From positions 3,310,001 through 3,374,000 of the forward strand of contig NZ_CP092333.1 in the NCBI RefSeq assembly GCF_018595675.2: a stretch of 64,000 nucleotides of DNA. The letters run 5' to 3'. The translations under genes and the position numbers were made by a program. Below are positions 52,822-61,140 of the stretch, piece after piece. Below the pieces are notes generated by a model. It was not told the origin of the DNA, searched no databases, and saw nothing but the letters and a program-made list of their open reading frames with translations. Each line of letters begins with the position of its first letter. Position 1 is the stretch's first letter. The DNA is from Flavihumibacter fluvii (GTDB lineage Bacteria; Bacteroidota; Bacteroidia; Chitinophagales; Chitinophagaceae).

Positions 52822-52991
52822 GAACCCAACAAATTAGCAGTAGCCGTTGATATAAAGCCTGTTTACGAGGTGGACATAAAAGCAACCCCTCTTCAGGTAT
52901 TACCGGGATGTACATTATGGTTCTTTGATGGTAAAAAAAACGAAAATAAGACCTACCTAGCCCAGACGTATGGGGAAATTCTGGGCAAGGC
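52822..52991 (+). pseudogene. Unidentified coding fragment
   Basis: An open stretch reading EPNKLAVAVDIKPVYEVDI and LPGCTLWFFDGKKNENKTYLAQTYGEILGKA has protein-like composition but no start or proper end, and merges at about 52990 into the serine hydrolase remnant in another frame. Family not recognised. It may be a piece of a separate gene joined by recombination. Confidence 0.25.
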
Positions 52992-53679
52992 GAGAGAAAG
53001 CTACTACCTGTCTTCAATCCTAAAGCACTCACACCTGCTGCGGGTTTTTCTTCCAACGTAATTGATTTAGCAATATTTGCTTCCTGGGAGTTCAGGTTGC
53101 TATATCATTCAAAAGCAGAAGTCTTGAGACCTTCCACTTTGAAAGAAATGCAAAGGATAAAATGAACAAGTCCAGATAAAAAATAACATGGGGATTAGGC
53201 CTTTTACATTCAATTCCAAACAAGTGGTATAACAACCATAGGTCACGATGGTAGTTGCCGGGGTTACATAAGCTGGGTAATGATTGACCCTAAGAAAAAC
53301 AATTGGCGTTACTTTATTGATAAATGCACCCGTTGATGTGTACAAATACAGCGACCAGATATTCACCATACTGAATAAAGAAATTGCTGTGGACACCCCT
53401 ACCCCAAAAATGGACTTTACTGAATATGAAGGTAGATACGATGTAAGTTATTGGGGCGGTGAAGAAATTATAATACCTGTAAAAGGAAAATTCATTATGA
53501 TGTCTGTACCTACTACCGTAGTAACAATCGACATGAAAGAATACAAATATATCAAGAAAGATGTGTTCAGGTTAATATGTGACGATGATAAAACTTTGGG
53601 TGAAGAGCTGGTATTTGAAAGGGATGAAAAAGGGGGAATTAAAAACATTCGTTCTCTATTATTAAAAATGATAAAATAA
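52992..53679 (+). pseudogene. Serine hydrolase (class C beta-lactamase family), decayed
   Basis: Conceptual translation across several frameshifts and one in-frame TGA (Trp codon expected near 53160) gives the C-terminal half of a beta-lactamase-family serine hydrolase: NPKALTPAAGFSSNVIDLAIFASWEF, STLKEMQRI, TWGLGL, IGHDGSCRGYISWVMIDPKK (HDG replaces the KTG triad, normal for this branch), IGVTLLINAPVDV, then a lipocalin-like C-terminal domain DFTEYEGRYDVSYWGGEE. The last frame, 53284-53679, is intact but only a tail. The N-terminal half with the SxxK nucleophile is missing. Confidence 0.75.
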
Positions 53680-54413
53680 GGTTTAATGTAAATAAGTTGC
53701 GTAACAACGACCGCTAAAATTTATTTCGTTGCAAGTTGGGATGGACATTGAAATTTCGCCTGTTTGCATCGCTGCACTTTCGTTCGGGCAGACGACTTTC
53801 AATTGGCTAGTGGTTCCGGTCAGCACATTATAAATTTCGATTATGGCAGCATGCCCTGGCCGTAAGACTGTCAAAAAAGTAAGAACAGCTATAGAGCGAG
53901 TTTTTGTACGGCCTGCTATTGAGTAAAAAAGTTGCTCATGCAAGGCTGCATTCAGGGATTTCAGGCTGGTTGGAATTTTTACACTTATCAACTATTCAAA
54001 TCAGCGAACTTCTTCCCCATATCCGGAAGCTTGAACAAGAAACTATTTAGTGATCAAATGGGCAATTGGGCGATAGGATACCAGGCACATCACCGAAAAA
54101 TACCAGGTCACCCTTTCTTTTAGTTAAAATTATAAGATGGCTTATAACCAATCCTTTGTTGTTCAACCCAAGCCCCATGGTGAATGTCCATTTTACCTTG
54201 AACAGGCCCCTTTGCGTCCTCTTTGGGTGCCTGAAATGACTTCCGGGTCCGAGGATCTAAAAAGGAGAAACCTAAAGTGCATCAAGGTAGCAAAGAGGCA
54301 GTTACTCTGAGGAATATTTTACAGTTTTCCATCTCAAGAAAATCCATAGGTGCAAGCAGGAAAACATCCTGCCTGCGGGGTAAGGATCCAACCCAGGAAA
54401 TAGCCGGAAAAAG
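53680..54413. other. Non-coding decayed stretch, no gene recognised
   Basis: No frame with convincing coding character. The first part (53695-53800) has CGTTGCAAGTTGGGATGGAC and GTAACAACG segments reminiscent of the spacer elements further left, and a small hairpin (GCAGGA/TCCTGC) lies near 54357-54374 without a T-run. Short frames on both strands here look accidental. Confidence 0.5.
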
Positions 54414-54656
54414 TTGACCTACTGGCTGTGCGAACACAAAGCCGAAGGCATGTCCATTAGAAATAATAACAGATCGCAGTTAATTGCGGCAGTAGTAAGA
54501 CAATACCTGGCCCCACCATACGGGCCACAGAAAAAACTTAAAATCGCATTTAAAGCGAATTTCAGGGGTAATAAAGAAGTGTACAATTTTATCCGCAGAC
54601 TTTTAAATGTAGAAGATTTTTCTTCGCCGACAATAATCAGAATTGAATGCTGTTGA
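54414..54656 (+). CDS. Short open frame of uncertain status
   Basis: 80 codons from TTG 54414 or 68 from ATG 54450. Basic composition (IRNNNRSQLIAAVV, YGPQKKLKIAFKANFRGNKEVYNFIRRLL). No family, signal peptide or start context is convincing. It may be a fragment like its neighbours. Confidence 0.2.
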   Translation: MTYWLCEHKAEGMSIRNNNRSQLIAAVVRQYLAPPYGPQKKLKIAFKANFRGNKEVYNFIRRLLNVEDFSSPTIIRIECC

Positions 54657-54790
54657 CTAATTTTACGCATGCAACGGGCATAGGTTTTGTTATCAGCCTT
54701 GCAGGCGGAATTTTTAGCAAACCATCGGGAAACATATCAGAAAGTCGGCCAACAGTCGACTGGAACAGAATTTATCTAAAATAGCAGGAC

Positions 54791-55243
54791 ATGAAAGCTT
54801 TCTTCCACGATCTTATCAACTACAATCATCATTTCAACCAGGCCATCACTACGGTAGTGGATGGCAAAACTGAAAAAGTTTCTGAGAAAGCCTTTCAACT
54901 ACTCAGCCATATAATCAATGTTCACCAGATATGGAACCTGAAAATTCAACTCGGCCAGGCTCCCTTTGATCCCTGGCAGGTTCACCCAAAGAATGATTTA
55001 AAGGAATTGGACCGGCAAAATTTTGAACTTTCCAATCAACTGCTTGAAGCATATGCTCTAACTCACAGTATTCAATGGTCCACAAAAAACGGCCAGGTTT
55101 TTACCAACACCCTCCAGGATATTTTTTTTCAAATAATCAACCACTCCACTTATCACCGGGGGCAGATAGCTACCGAGTTCAGGCAAATTGGACTGGAGCC
55201 TCTGCTTTCCGACTTCATCTATTACAAAATGACCAACGGCTAG
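54791..55243 (+). CDS. DinB family protein
   Basis: 150 residues, DinB-like four-helix bundle with His ligands in LINYNHHFNQAI, LSHIINVHQIWN and IINHSTYHRGQIATEF. The motif H-x3-HRGQ is classic for the family. Metal-dependent thiol or hydrolase chemistry is possible; the substrate is unknown. It is cytoplasmic and stands between the decayed region and the copper locus. It is only distantly similar to the DinB protein at 13133-13624. Confidence 0.85.
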   Translation: MKAFFHDLINYNHHFNQAITTVVDGKTEKVSEKAFQLLSHIINVHQIWNLKIQLGQAPFDPWQVHPKNDLKELDRQNFELSNQLLEAYALTHSIQWSTKNGQVFTNTLQDIFFQIINHSTYHRGQIATEFRQIGLEPLLSDFIYYKMTNG

Positions 55244-55350
55244 TAAATAGTTAACCAAGTCAGTAATGAAAAGATCGGGCTTTAAGAAAACAATCAAAAA
55301 AAACGATCTTTGCAACTCAGAACGAAAGCAGTTGGCGCAACTTACACGGT

Positions 55351-55911
55351 ATGCAACTCTACATCAAAAATATGGTCTGTGATCGCTGCATCCTAGCCGT
55401 GCGGCGCGAACTGGATAAATTTCAACTGCCCTACAAAAATGTGCAACTAGGGGAAGTAGAACTGGCTACCCAACCATCGAAGGAGCAATTGCAACAGTTA
55501 GCAGAGCTACTAACCACCATTGGGTTTGAGTTACTCGATGATCAAAAGTCACGTATTGTAGAAAAGATCAAAAACACCATCGTCTCCCTCATTCACCGCA
55601 ACAAAGAAGAATTTCATATCAAGCTTTCGGTGTTACTGGAAGAAAAGCTTGGCCTAGACTATCACTACCTAACCACTTTGTTTTCTTCCGTAGAAGGTGT
55701 GACTATTGAAAAATACGCCATCCTGCAACGCATAGAACGTGTGAAGGAGTTACTCATGTACGGAGAGCTTAGCCTTAGCGAAATAGCCTGGCAGATGGGC
55801 TACAGCAGTGTGCAGCACCTGTCGCAGCAGTTTAAAAAAAGTACCGGACTAACTCCTTCGCAATTTCGCGAAATGAAGGAGAACCTGCGAAAGCCGCTTG
55901 ATAAAGTCTGA
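55351..55911 (+). CDS. HMA-AraC fusion regulator, copy 1
   Basis: 186 residues. The N-terminal domain (about 1-65) is a heavy-metal-associated fold: MQLYIKNMVCDRC with Cys10 and Cys13 in the CxxC position, and the ending IGFELLDDQ. The C-terminal domain (about 110-180) is an AraC-type double helix-turn-helix: VKELLMYGELSLSEIAWQMGYSSVQHLSQQFKKSTGLTPSQFR. It probably senses Cu(I) or another soft metal directly and controls the adjacent efflux genes. It is followed 82 nt later by a paralogue. No 26-bp element lies in front of it. Confidence 0.88.
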   Translation: MQLYIKNMVCDRCILAVRRELDKFQLPYKNVQLGEVELATQPSKEQLQQLAELLTTIGFELLDDQKSRIVEKIKNTIVSLIHRNKEEFHIKLSVLLEEKLGLDYHYLTTLFSSVEGVTIEKYAILQRIERVKELLMYGELSLSEIAWQMGYSSVQHLSQQFKKSTGLTPSQFREMKENLRKPLDKV

Positions 55912-55922
55912 CCTGAAAATTA

Positions 55923-55948
55923 TATACAACTTCCGCTTTAACTTATAA
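55923..55948. promoter_or_regulatory. 26-bp element, copy 1, before HMA-AraC 2
   Basis: TATAC (55923-55927) and TTATAA (55943-55948) at the ends with CCGC in the centre; 45 nt before the ATG at 55994. Same length and ends as copies at 56563, 59489 and 60635. Candidate operator or promoter-overlapping site. Confidence 0.55.
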
Positions 55949-55993
55949 CAACCACGCCGCTTTAAGGCTGTAGTTTGCACACAAAACTGTTTT

Positions 55994-56557
55994 ATGCAAA
56001 CTCAATCGCTGTATATCAAAGGCATGGTGTGCGAACGATGTATTACCACGGTTAAAGAGACGCTGGGCGCCATAGGTATCGAAGTGGCATCGGTGTTGCT
56101 GGGCGAAGTGGTCTTGAGGAAACCTACGCCAATAGATGTCAGCTTGGTGGAAGAACGCCTGCGGCCGGTTGGCTTTCAGCTATTGCAGGACAAAAAACGA
56201 AAACTGGTCCAGGATGTCAAAACCCTGGTGACTGCTGTTTATTCGGGCAGGTTTGATTTTCCTGTCGGCTTTCGATTTTCGAATTATGCTTCGGAACAGT
56301 TGGAACTGGCGTATGATACCATTAGTACAATCTTTGCAGCGGAAGAACAAAACACGCTCGAGAAATACATCATCAAATTCCGCATCGAAAGGATCAAAGA
56401 GCTGCTCGTTTACTCGGACAAAACGCTTTCCGATATTTCTTTTGACCTGGGCTTTAGCAGTGTGGCCCATCTGTCGAAACAATTCAAAATACAAACCGGT
56501 CTTACACCTTCCCATTTTAAAAACATCCGCAAAAAGAAAACTGAAACAGCGGATTAA
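55994..56557 (+). CDS. HMA-AraC fusion regulator, copy 2
   Basis: 187-residue paralogue of the preceding regulator: HMA-like domain with YIKGMVCERC (Cys13, Cys16), a middle region, and an AraC helix-turn-helix domain LSDISFDLGFSSVAHLSKQFKIQTGLTPSHF. The two proteins differ enough to bind different metals or form a heterodimer; both keep the CxxC pair. It lies 76 nt upstream of the copper ATPase gene, which it likely regulates. A 26-bp element is in its own upstream region, suggesting autoregulation. Confidence 0.88.
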   Translation: MQTQSLYIKGMVCERCITTVKETLGAIGIEVASVLLGEVVLRKPTPIDVSLVEERLRPVGFQLLQDKKRKLVQDVKTLVTAVYSGRFDFPVGFRFSNYASEQLELAYDTISTIFAAEEQNTLEKYIIKFRIERIKELLVYSDKTLSDISFDLGFSSVAHLSKQFKIQTGLTPSHFKNIRKKKTETAD

Positions 56558-56562
56558 AATTC

Positions 56563-56588
56563 TATACAATTCTCTGCGGAAAGTATAA
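56563..56588. promoter_or_regulatory. 26-bp element, copy 2, before the copper ATPase
   Basis: TATAC (56563-56567) and GTATAA (56583-56588) ends, 45 nt before the copA start. GCGGAAAGTATAAT (56576-56589) is repeated exactly at 59502-59515. Confidence 0.65.
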
Positions 56589-56633
56589 TGCAGAAGTATG
56601 GCGACAAATGGAGTTTTGTAAAAATATCAAGTT

Positions 56634-58880
56634 ATGTCAGCAACAATTACAAATAAGCAACACGGCAAGCTGGTAAAGGAAACATTTCCGGTTCTGGAAA
56701 TGACCTGTGCAGCTTGCGCGGTAAGCGTGGAGTCGATGCTAAAATCGGCTGTAGGCGTGAATGACGCCGGCGTAAACTTTGCCAACCAGTCGGCCTGGGT
56801 CGAATACAACCCCGATACTACCACAAAAACAGATTTGCAAAACACTATTCGCTCAATAGGCTACGATCTCGTTATCGACACCGAGAACAGGGAAGAGATC
56901 AAAGAAGCCTCGCAGCGTAAAAATTACCGCAATATAAAGCAGCGGACCATTTGGGCTTCGATTTTATCGCTGCCAATTGCCATCATTGGCATGTTCTTTA
57001 TGAATATGCCTGGCGCCAACTGGATCATGATGATCCTTTCTGCACCGGTGGTTGTATATTTTGGTAAAAGCTTTTTCATCAGTGCCTGGAAACAGGCCCT
57101 ACACCGCAAGGCTAACATGGATACATTGGTCGCCCTGAGCACAGGAGTGGCGTTTCTGTTCAGCGCCTTCAACACAATTTATCCCGATTTCTGGCACCGC
57201 CGCGGCTTGCATGCACATGTGTATTTTGAAGCAGCTTCAGTGATCATAGCGTTTATTTCTCTGGGCAAATTGCTGGAGGAAAAGGCAAAGTCAAATACTT
57301 CTTCTGCACTGAAAAAACTCATGGGCCTACAACCCAAAACCGTTACAGTTATGCACGAAGGCGGACACCAAATGGAAATGCCCATCAGCGCGGTGAAGGT
57401 GGGTGATGTTTTGCTCGTGAAACCCGGCGAAAAAATTCCGGTGGATGGCCTGGTAAAAAGCGGCGAGTCCTTTGTGGACGAAAGCATGATCACTGGTGAA
57501 CCAGTAGCGGTACTCAAGAAAAACGGCACTAAAGTTTTTGCAGGTACGATCAACCAGAGAGGGAGTTTCCAGTTCAGCGCTGAAAAAGTAGGCGGCGATA
57601 CAGTACTCGCACAAATCACCAAAATGGTGCAGGAAGCACAAGGAAGCAAAGCTTCTGTGCAAAAACTGGTCGATAAAATCGCTGGCATCTTTGTGCCCGT
57701 GGTCATTGGCATTGCGATACTCACGTTTGTGGTATGGATGATCGCTGGCGCCGATAATGCTTTCACACATGCCCTGCTGAATGCCATTACTGTGCTGGTG
57801 ATTGCCTGCCCTTGTGCGCTTGGATTAGCAACGCCAACGGCCATCATGGTGGGTGTGGGGAAAGGTGCCGAAAACAATATTCTCATTAAAGACGCCGAAA
57901 GTTTGGAGTTGGGTCACAAGGTTAATGCCGTGGTGCTCGACAAAACAGGTACCATCACTGAAGGCAAACCTGCGGTAACCAATTTGATGATGCTTGATGA
58001 AAAAAATAGTCTTATACACCAAACAATTTTGAAAGCCATTGAAGTACAATCAGAACACCCGCTGGCCGAAGCCGTGGTAGCATATTTTGACGGTACCGGC
58101 CTGCCACCTCTCGCTGTGGAAAAACTGGAAAGCATCACAGGAAAGGGCATTAGGGCAATGTATAACGGCAGGCAATATAGTGTGGGTAACCGCAAACTAA
58201 TGCAGGAGCTTGGCGTATCAATTTCTACTTCGCAGAATACAGTATTGGAAGAATTGCAGCAACAGGCAAAAACAACGGTATTGTTTGCAGAAAACAAACA
58301 CCTGATAGGCATCATTGCCATTGCCGATAAGATAAAAGCCAGTTCAAAAGAAGCCATCCAATCGCTCCGTCGTGCTGGCATTGAAGTGTACATGCTCACC
58401 GGCGACAATGCGCAAACGGCAGCAGTGGTAGCAAAAGAAGCCGGCATATTACAATTCAAAGCCGAAGTAATGCCGGCAGAAAAAGCGGCGTTTATCGAGT
58501 TGCTGCAAAAACAGGGTAAGGTGGTGGCGATGGTCGGTGATGGCATCAATGACAGCCACGCACTGGCGCAGGCGGATGTAAGCATTGCCATGGGCAAAGG
58601 GAGCGACATTGCCATGGACGTTGCGAAGATGACCCTCATCACTTCGGACCTGAACAGCATACCAAAGGCACTAAAGCTTTCCCGAAAAACGGTGCAGGCA
58701 ATTCGCCAAAATCTTTTCTGGGCATTTATCTACAACCTTATAGGTATTCCCCTGGCAGCCGGTGTTCTCTACCCCGTCAATGGCTTCCTGCTCAACCCCA
58801 TGATTGCAGGCGCCGCCATGGCACTGAGCTCCGTTAGTGTGGTGAGCAACAGCCTCCGGCTAAAAATGAGTAAACTTTAA
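56634..58880 (+). CDS. copA: Cu(I)-exporting P1B-type ATPase
   Basis: 748 residues. One N-terminal HMA domain ([12 protein letters not shown], CxxC at 25/28), eight expected membrane helices, the actuator loop [14 protein letters not shown], the transmembrane copper site CPC (392-394), phosphorylation motif DKTGTITEG (Asp436), the SEHPLAEAV nucleotide-binding HP motif, and [20 protein letters not shown] near 634-653. CPC with a single MTCAAC HMA is diagnostic of Cu(I) export. It is an inner-membrane pump that moves copper from cytosol to periplasm. It has its own 26-bp element and is followed 12 nt later by a SpoIIAA-like gene. Confidence 0.94.
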   Translation: MSATITNKQHGKLVKETFPVLEMTCAACAVSVESMLKSAVGVNDAGVNFANQSAWVEYNPDTTTKTDLQNTIRSIGYDLVIDTENREEIKEASQRKNYRNIKQRTIWASILSLPIAIIGMFFMNMPGANWIMMILSAPVVVYFGKSFFISAWKQALHRKANMDTLVALSTGVAFLFSAFNTIYPDFWHRRGLHAHVYFEAASVIIAFISLGKLLEEKAKSNTSSALKKLMGLQPKTVTVMHEGGHQMEMPISAVKVGDVLLVKPGEKIPVDGLVKSGESFVDESMITGEPVAVLKKNGTKVFAGTINQRGSFQFSAEKVGGDTVLAQITKMVQEAQGSKASVQKLVDKIAGIFVPVVIGIAILTFVVWMIAGADNAFTHALLNAITVLVIACPCALGLATPTAIMVGVGKGAENNILIKDAESLELGHKVNAVVLDKTGTITEGKPAVTNLMMLDEKNSLIHQTILKAIEVQSEHPLAEAVVAYFDGTGLPPLAVEKLESITGKGIRAMYNGRQYSVGNRKLMQELGVSISTSQNTVLEELQQQAKTTVLFAENKHLIGIIAIADKIKASSKEAIQSLRRAGIEVYMLTGDNAQTAAVVAKEAGILQFKAEVMPAEKAAFIELLQKQGKVVAMVGDGINDSHALAQADVSIAMGKGSDIAMDVAKMTLITSDLNSIPKALKLSRKTVQAIRQNLFWAFIYNLIGIPLAAGVLYPVNGFLLNPMIAGAAMALSSVSVVSNSLRLKMSKL

Positions 58881-58892
58881 AACCAACAAACG

Positions 58893-59339
58893 ATGATTAC
58901 CACAGAATCAAATTGGAATAAAGCAACAAAATTGCTGACTACACAAATAAGCGGACTGGTTAGCCTTGATGATGTTCAACGCTGGGAAACTTCATTAAAA
59001 AAAGCTTTAGGCGAAATTGAAGACGGCGGTGTTTTTAAAATTATGGTCAACCTGCATGGCTTTAAAGCACAGAATTTCGAGGTACACAAAGCATTCCGGG
59101 AAATTGTTCCCCGTACACTGGCCAATTATGGCTGGCGGGTGGGCTACCTCGAAATGTTTCCCGAAGCCACGGTAGAGTTACGCAATGAAAGGGGAATTCG
59201 TTGCAAGGCAGCCGTGCATGTGCACCAAGACGAAACAAAGATCACCAACTACGACACGCATTACAGCAGCGCCAGCGAAAGGTACCTTACCGATGTGATG
59301 CGGGCGAAAGAATGGATTGATGCCATTAGTATTGACTAA
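58893..59339 (+). CDS. STAS/SpoIIAA-like protein
   Basis: 148 residues resembling the SpoIIAA-like STAS fold (PF11964 type): alternating strands and helices with FKIMVNLHGFKAQNFEVHKAFREIVPRTLANYGWRVGYLEMFPEA. No signal peptide. It is 12 nt after copA and therefore co-transcribed. In other bacteria SpoIIAA-like proteins regulate partners by phosphorylation-dependent binding; here its link with copper is by position only. Confidence 0.6.
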   Translation: MITTESNWNKATKLLTTQISGLVSLDDVQRWETSLKKALGEIEDGGVFKIMVNLHGFKAQNFEVHKAFREIVPRTLANYGWRVGYLEMFPEATVELRNERGIRCKAAVHVHQDETKITNYDTHYSSASERYLTDVMRAKEWIDAISID

Positions 59340-59488
59340 GGTAAATGGGATGAAAAAGCATTGGTAATAATTTTCTGAACATGTCATATTGCAGGTTTAG
59401 GTTGGTTTTTAGTATGCGTTGGATGGGATTATGGTATGCAGGTGTAAATGGCAGCCACAAAGGTTGCCATTTTTTCTGCCCAAAATTT

Positions 59489-59514
59489 TATTAAATAAAG
59501 AGCGGAAAGTATAA
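59489..59514. promoter_or_regulatory. 26-bp element, copy 3, before the flavin reductase
   Basis: Left end TATTA (degenerate), right end GTATAA (59509-59514), centre GAGCGGAAA; 55 nt before the start at 59570. The right 14 nt are identical to copy 2. Confidence 0.55.
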
Positions 59515-59569
59515 TAGCGAAGGCAGCGCATGATGATAGTTTCGTTACGGTAAAATAACGGACAAAACT

Positions 59570-60625
59570 ATGCAGCACAATACCTATTTCTGGCAAACCG
59601 AATCTATTATAAGAGAAACTGAAGACGCCGTTACCATCCGGTTTCATACCAACGGCACCTCTTTCACCTGGAAGCCCGGCCAGTTCGTGAACCTGCGGCT
59701 GGTGATCGGCGAGGAAGTGGTTTCCCGGTCTTATTCAATTAGCTCCGCTGTCGGTGAGCAGCCTGCCGTCACCATCAAACGGGTGGCAGGTGGCAAATTG
59801 AGTAATCATGTTCTGGACCTTGCGGGGCAAATCAGCAAATGGGAAGTGGACGGGCCTCACGGCGCCTTCTTTGTTGATACTGCACGGACCAGAAATGCGC
59901 CGGTAGTGCTGATCGGTGGCGGCAGTGGCATCACGCCATTGTACGCTATCTTGAAAACGGTATTAGCGCAAAGCGAAGCACCTGTGCTGCTGATCAATTG
60001 CAACCGCACCACTAAGGATGTCATCTTTTCCATGGCGCTACATGAGTTGGAAGAACAGCATAAGGGCCGTCTGCAGGTGCATTATTTTTTTTCAAGGGAG
60101 GAATACGCAGGATCCTTTGGACGGCATAATGTCAACTTTGAAAAACTCAGCCGCCTGGTATTGAAGAAAATGCTGAAGAAATTCCTATCTGAACAACTTT
60201 CAGAAGCGCACTATTATCTTTGTGGTCCCAATGGTTTGCTGAAACTGGCAAAAGAAGTATTGACTTCTTTGCCGGTGCCCGAAGCTAATGTACATACCGA
60301 ATATTTTATCCCCGATGAGGTGCAAGTGCCACCCATTTCCCTGCCGCAGACACCGAAGGAAGTTTTAATACACCATTATGACCAAACCTCTCTGCTGGAA
60401 GTGCAGCCTGGCGCCACCATTTTGCAGGCGGCCCTCGAAGATAGAATTCCGCTTCGTTTTTCCTGCAAAGGTGGTACATGCGGCCAATGTGTAGCCACCC
60501 TTTATGCGGGCCAGGTGCACATGCAACATAACTACGCACTCACCAACGAGCAGTTGGCGGCAGGCCTGGTGTTACTTTGCCAAAGCCACCCGTTAGACGA
60601 TGCGGTGGAGGTCAGCATTGGCTGA
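59570..60625 (+). CDS. 2Fe-2S flavin reductase (PaaE/Hcr-like ferredoxin-NADP reductase)
   Basis: 351 residues. FAD domain with RSYSIS (53-58), NAD(P)-binding part with IGGGSGITPLYAIL and CGPNGLL, and a C-terminal plant-type 2Fe-2S domain with C299-x4-C304-x2-C307 and a fourth Cys near 337. It transfers electrons from NAD(P)H to an oxygenase or other acceptor. It is cytoplasmic. A 26-bp element of the copper type stands 55 nt upstream, so it is probably part of the same regulon and not only a neighbour, possibly as a reductase for copper or damaged Fe-S pathways; this is inference. Confidence 0.88.
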   Translation: MQHNTYFWQTESIIRETEDAVTIRFHTNGTSFTWKPGQFVNLRLVIGEEVVSRSYSISSAVGEQPAVTIKRVAGGKLSNHVLDLAGQISKWEVDGPHGAFFVDTARTRNAPVVLIGGGSGITPLYAILKTVLAQSEAPVLLINCNRTTKDVIFSMALHELEEQHKGRLQVHYFFSREEYAGSFGRHNVNFEKLSRLVLKKMLKKFLSEQLSEAHYYLCGPNGLLKLAKEVLTSLPVPEANVHTEYFIPDEVQVPPISLPQTPKEVLIHHYDQTSLLEVQPGATILQAALEDRIPLRFSCKGGTCGQCVATLYAGQVHMQHNYALTNEQLAAGLVLLCQSHPLDDAVEVSIG

Positions 60626-60632
60626 TCAAAAT

Positions 60633-60661
60633 GTTATACGAGATGCCGCCTATTGTATAAC
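60633..60661. promoter_or_regulatory. 26-bp element, copy 4, before the HMA chaperone
   Basis: Most symmetric copy: GTTATAC (60633-60639), 15 nt, GTATAAC (60655-60661), a perfect 7-bp inverted repeat. 47 nt before the start at 60709. Confidence 0.65.
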
Positions 60662-60708
60662 AACCCGGGCTGCTCCTTCATCTAATTTTATGGTATAAAA
60701 GCAAAATC

Positions 60709-60924
60709 ATGGAAACAATAAAATTCAAAACAACAATCAAGTGTTCCGGCTGCTTAGCCAAGGTAACACCTGTGCTGAACCAAACTGTTGGTGAAGACAA
60801 TTGGGAAGTCGATATCCAGGTACCCGACAAAGTGTTGACAATAGCATCGGATCAAGTGGTCAATGCCGCCGATGTAGTAAAGGCCATTGAAGGAGCCGGC
60901 TACAAGGCTGAAAAGATTGGATAG
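60709..60924 (+). CDS. CopZ-like HMA metallochaperone
   Basis: 71 residues: a single heavy-metal-associated domain with the metal motif KCSGCLAKV (CxxC), followed by the usual helix, strands and AGYKAEKIG ending. The normal GMTC motif reads TIKCSGC here, a variant found in Bacteroidota. It would deliver Cu(I) to the ATPase or buffer cytosolic copper. It has its own 26-bp element and is separated from the reductase by 83 nt. Confidence 0.85.
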   Translation: METIKFKTTIKCSGCLAKVTPVLNQTVGEDNWEVDIQVPDKVLTIASDQVVNAADVVKAIEGAGYKAEKIG

Positions 60925-60984
60925 AATATCATTGAAACGGTTCTTCCCGAAAGATAGGAGATGGTGTTTTTTTGGTTGAGAAAC

Positions 60985-61004
60985 AATCCCGGGCAACCGG
61001 GATT
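60985..61004. terminator. Hairpin after HMA chaperone gene
   Basis: AATCCCGG-GCAA-CCGGGATT is a perfect 8-bp stem with a 4-nt loop, 60 nt after the stop. The T-run is short (TTTCT), so it may be a weak terminator or an mRNA end. Confidence 0.45.
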
Positions 61005-61032
61005 TCTATGTCGCTTATAGCTGCTAATAATC

Positions 61033-61058
61033 CTGTAACCTTCGTCAGTATAGTATAA
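61033..61058. promoter_or_regulatory. Possible degenerate 26-bp element before the decarboxylase
   Basis: GTATAA at 61053-61058 followed by C matches the right end of the other copies; the left end (CTGTAAC) is poor. It is 82 nt before the start at 61141. Weak. Confidence 0.25.
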
Positions 61059-61140
61059 CAAAAGGTTGCAATGAACAAATAGCTGAAGCAGTGTATTGGA
61101 AATACCTTTTGCCAAATTTAAAAACAATTGGAAAACAAAC

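Noticed and set aside
53683-53991. Minus-strand frame of 102 codons
   Set aside because: It overlaps spacer-like DNA with no recognisable domain, and the region shows general decay.
40401-54656. Idea that the AT-rich block is a prophage or a conjugative element
   Set aside because: No integrase, transposase, terminase, capsid, relaxase or Tra genes are present; the genes are metabolic or membrane proteins separated by spacers.
54753-54762. 10-bp perfect palindrome CAGTCGACTG before the second DinB gene
   Set aside because: It is short, occurs once, and has no partner site nearby; chance is sufficient.
57914-58660. Long minus-strand open frames inside copA (also 57179-57886)
   Set aside because: They are antisense shadows of a well-supported ATPase whose codon pattern keeps the other strand open; no motifs.
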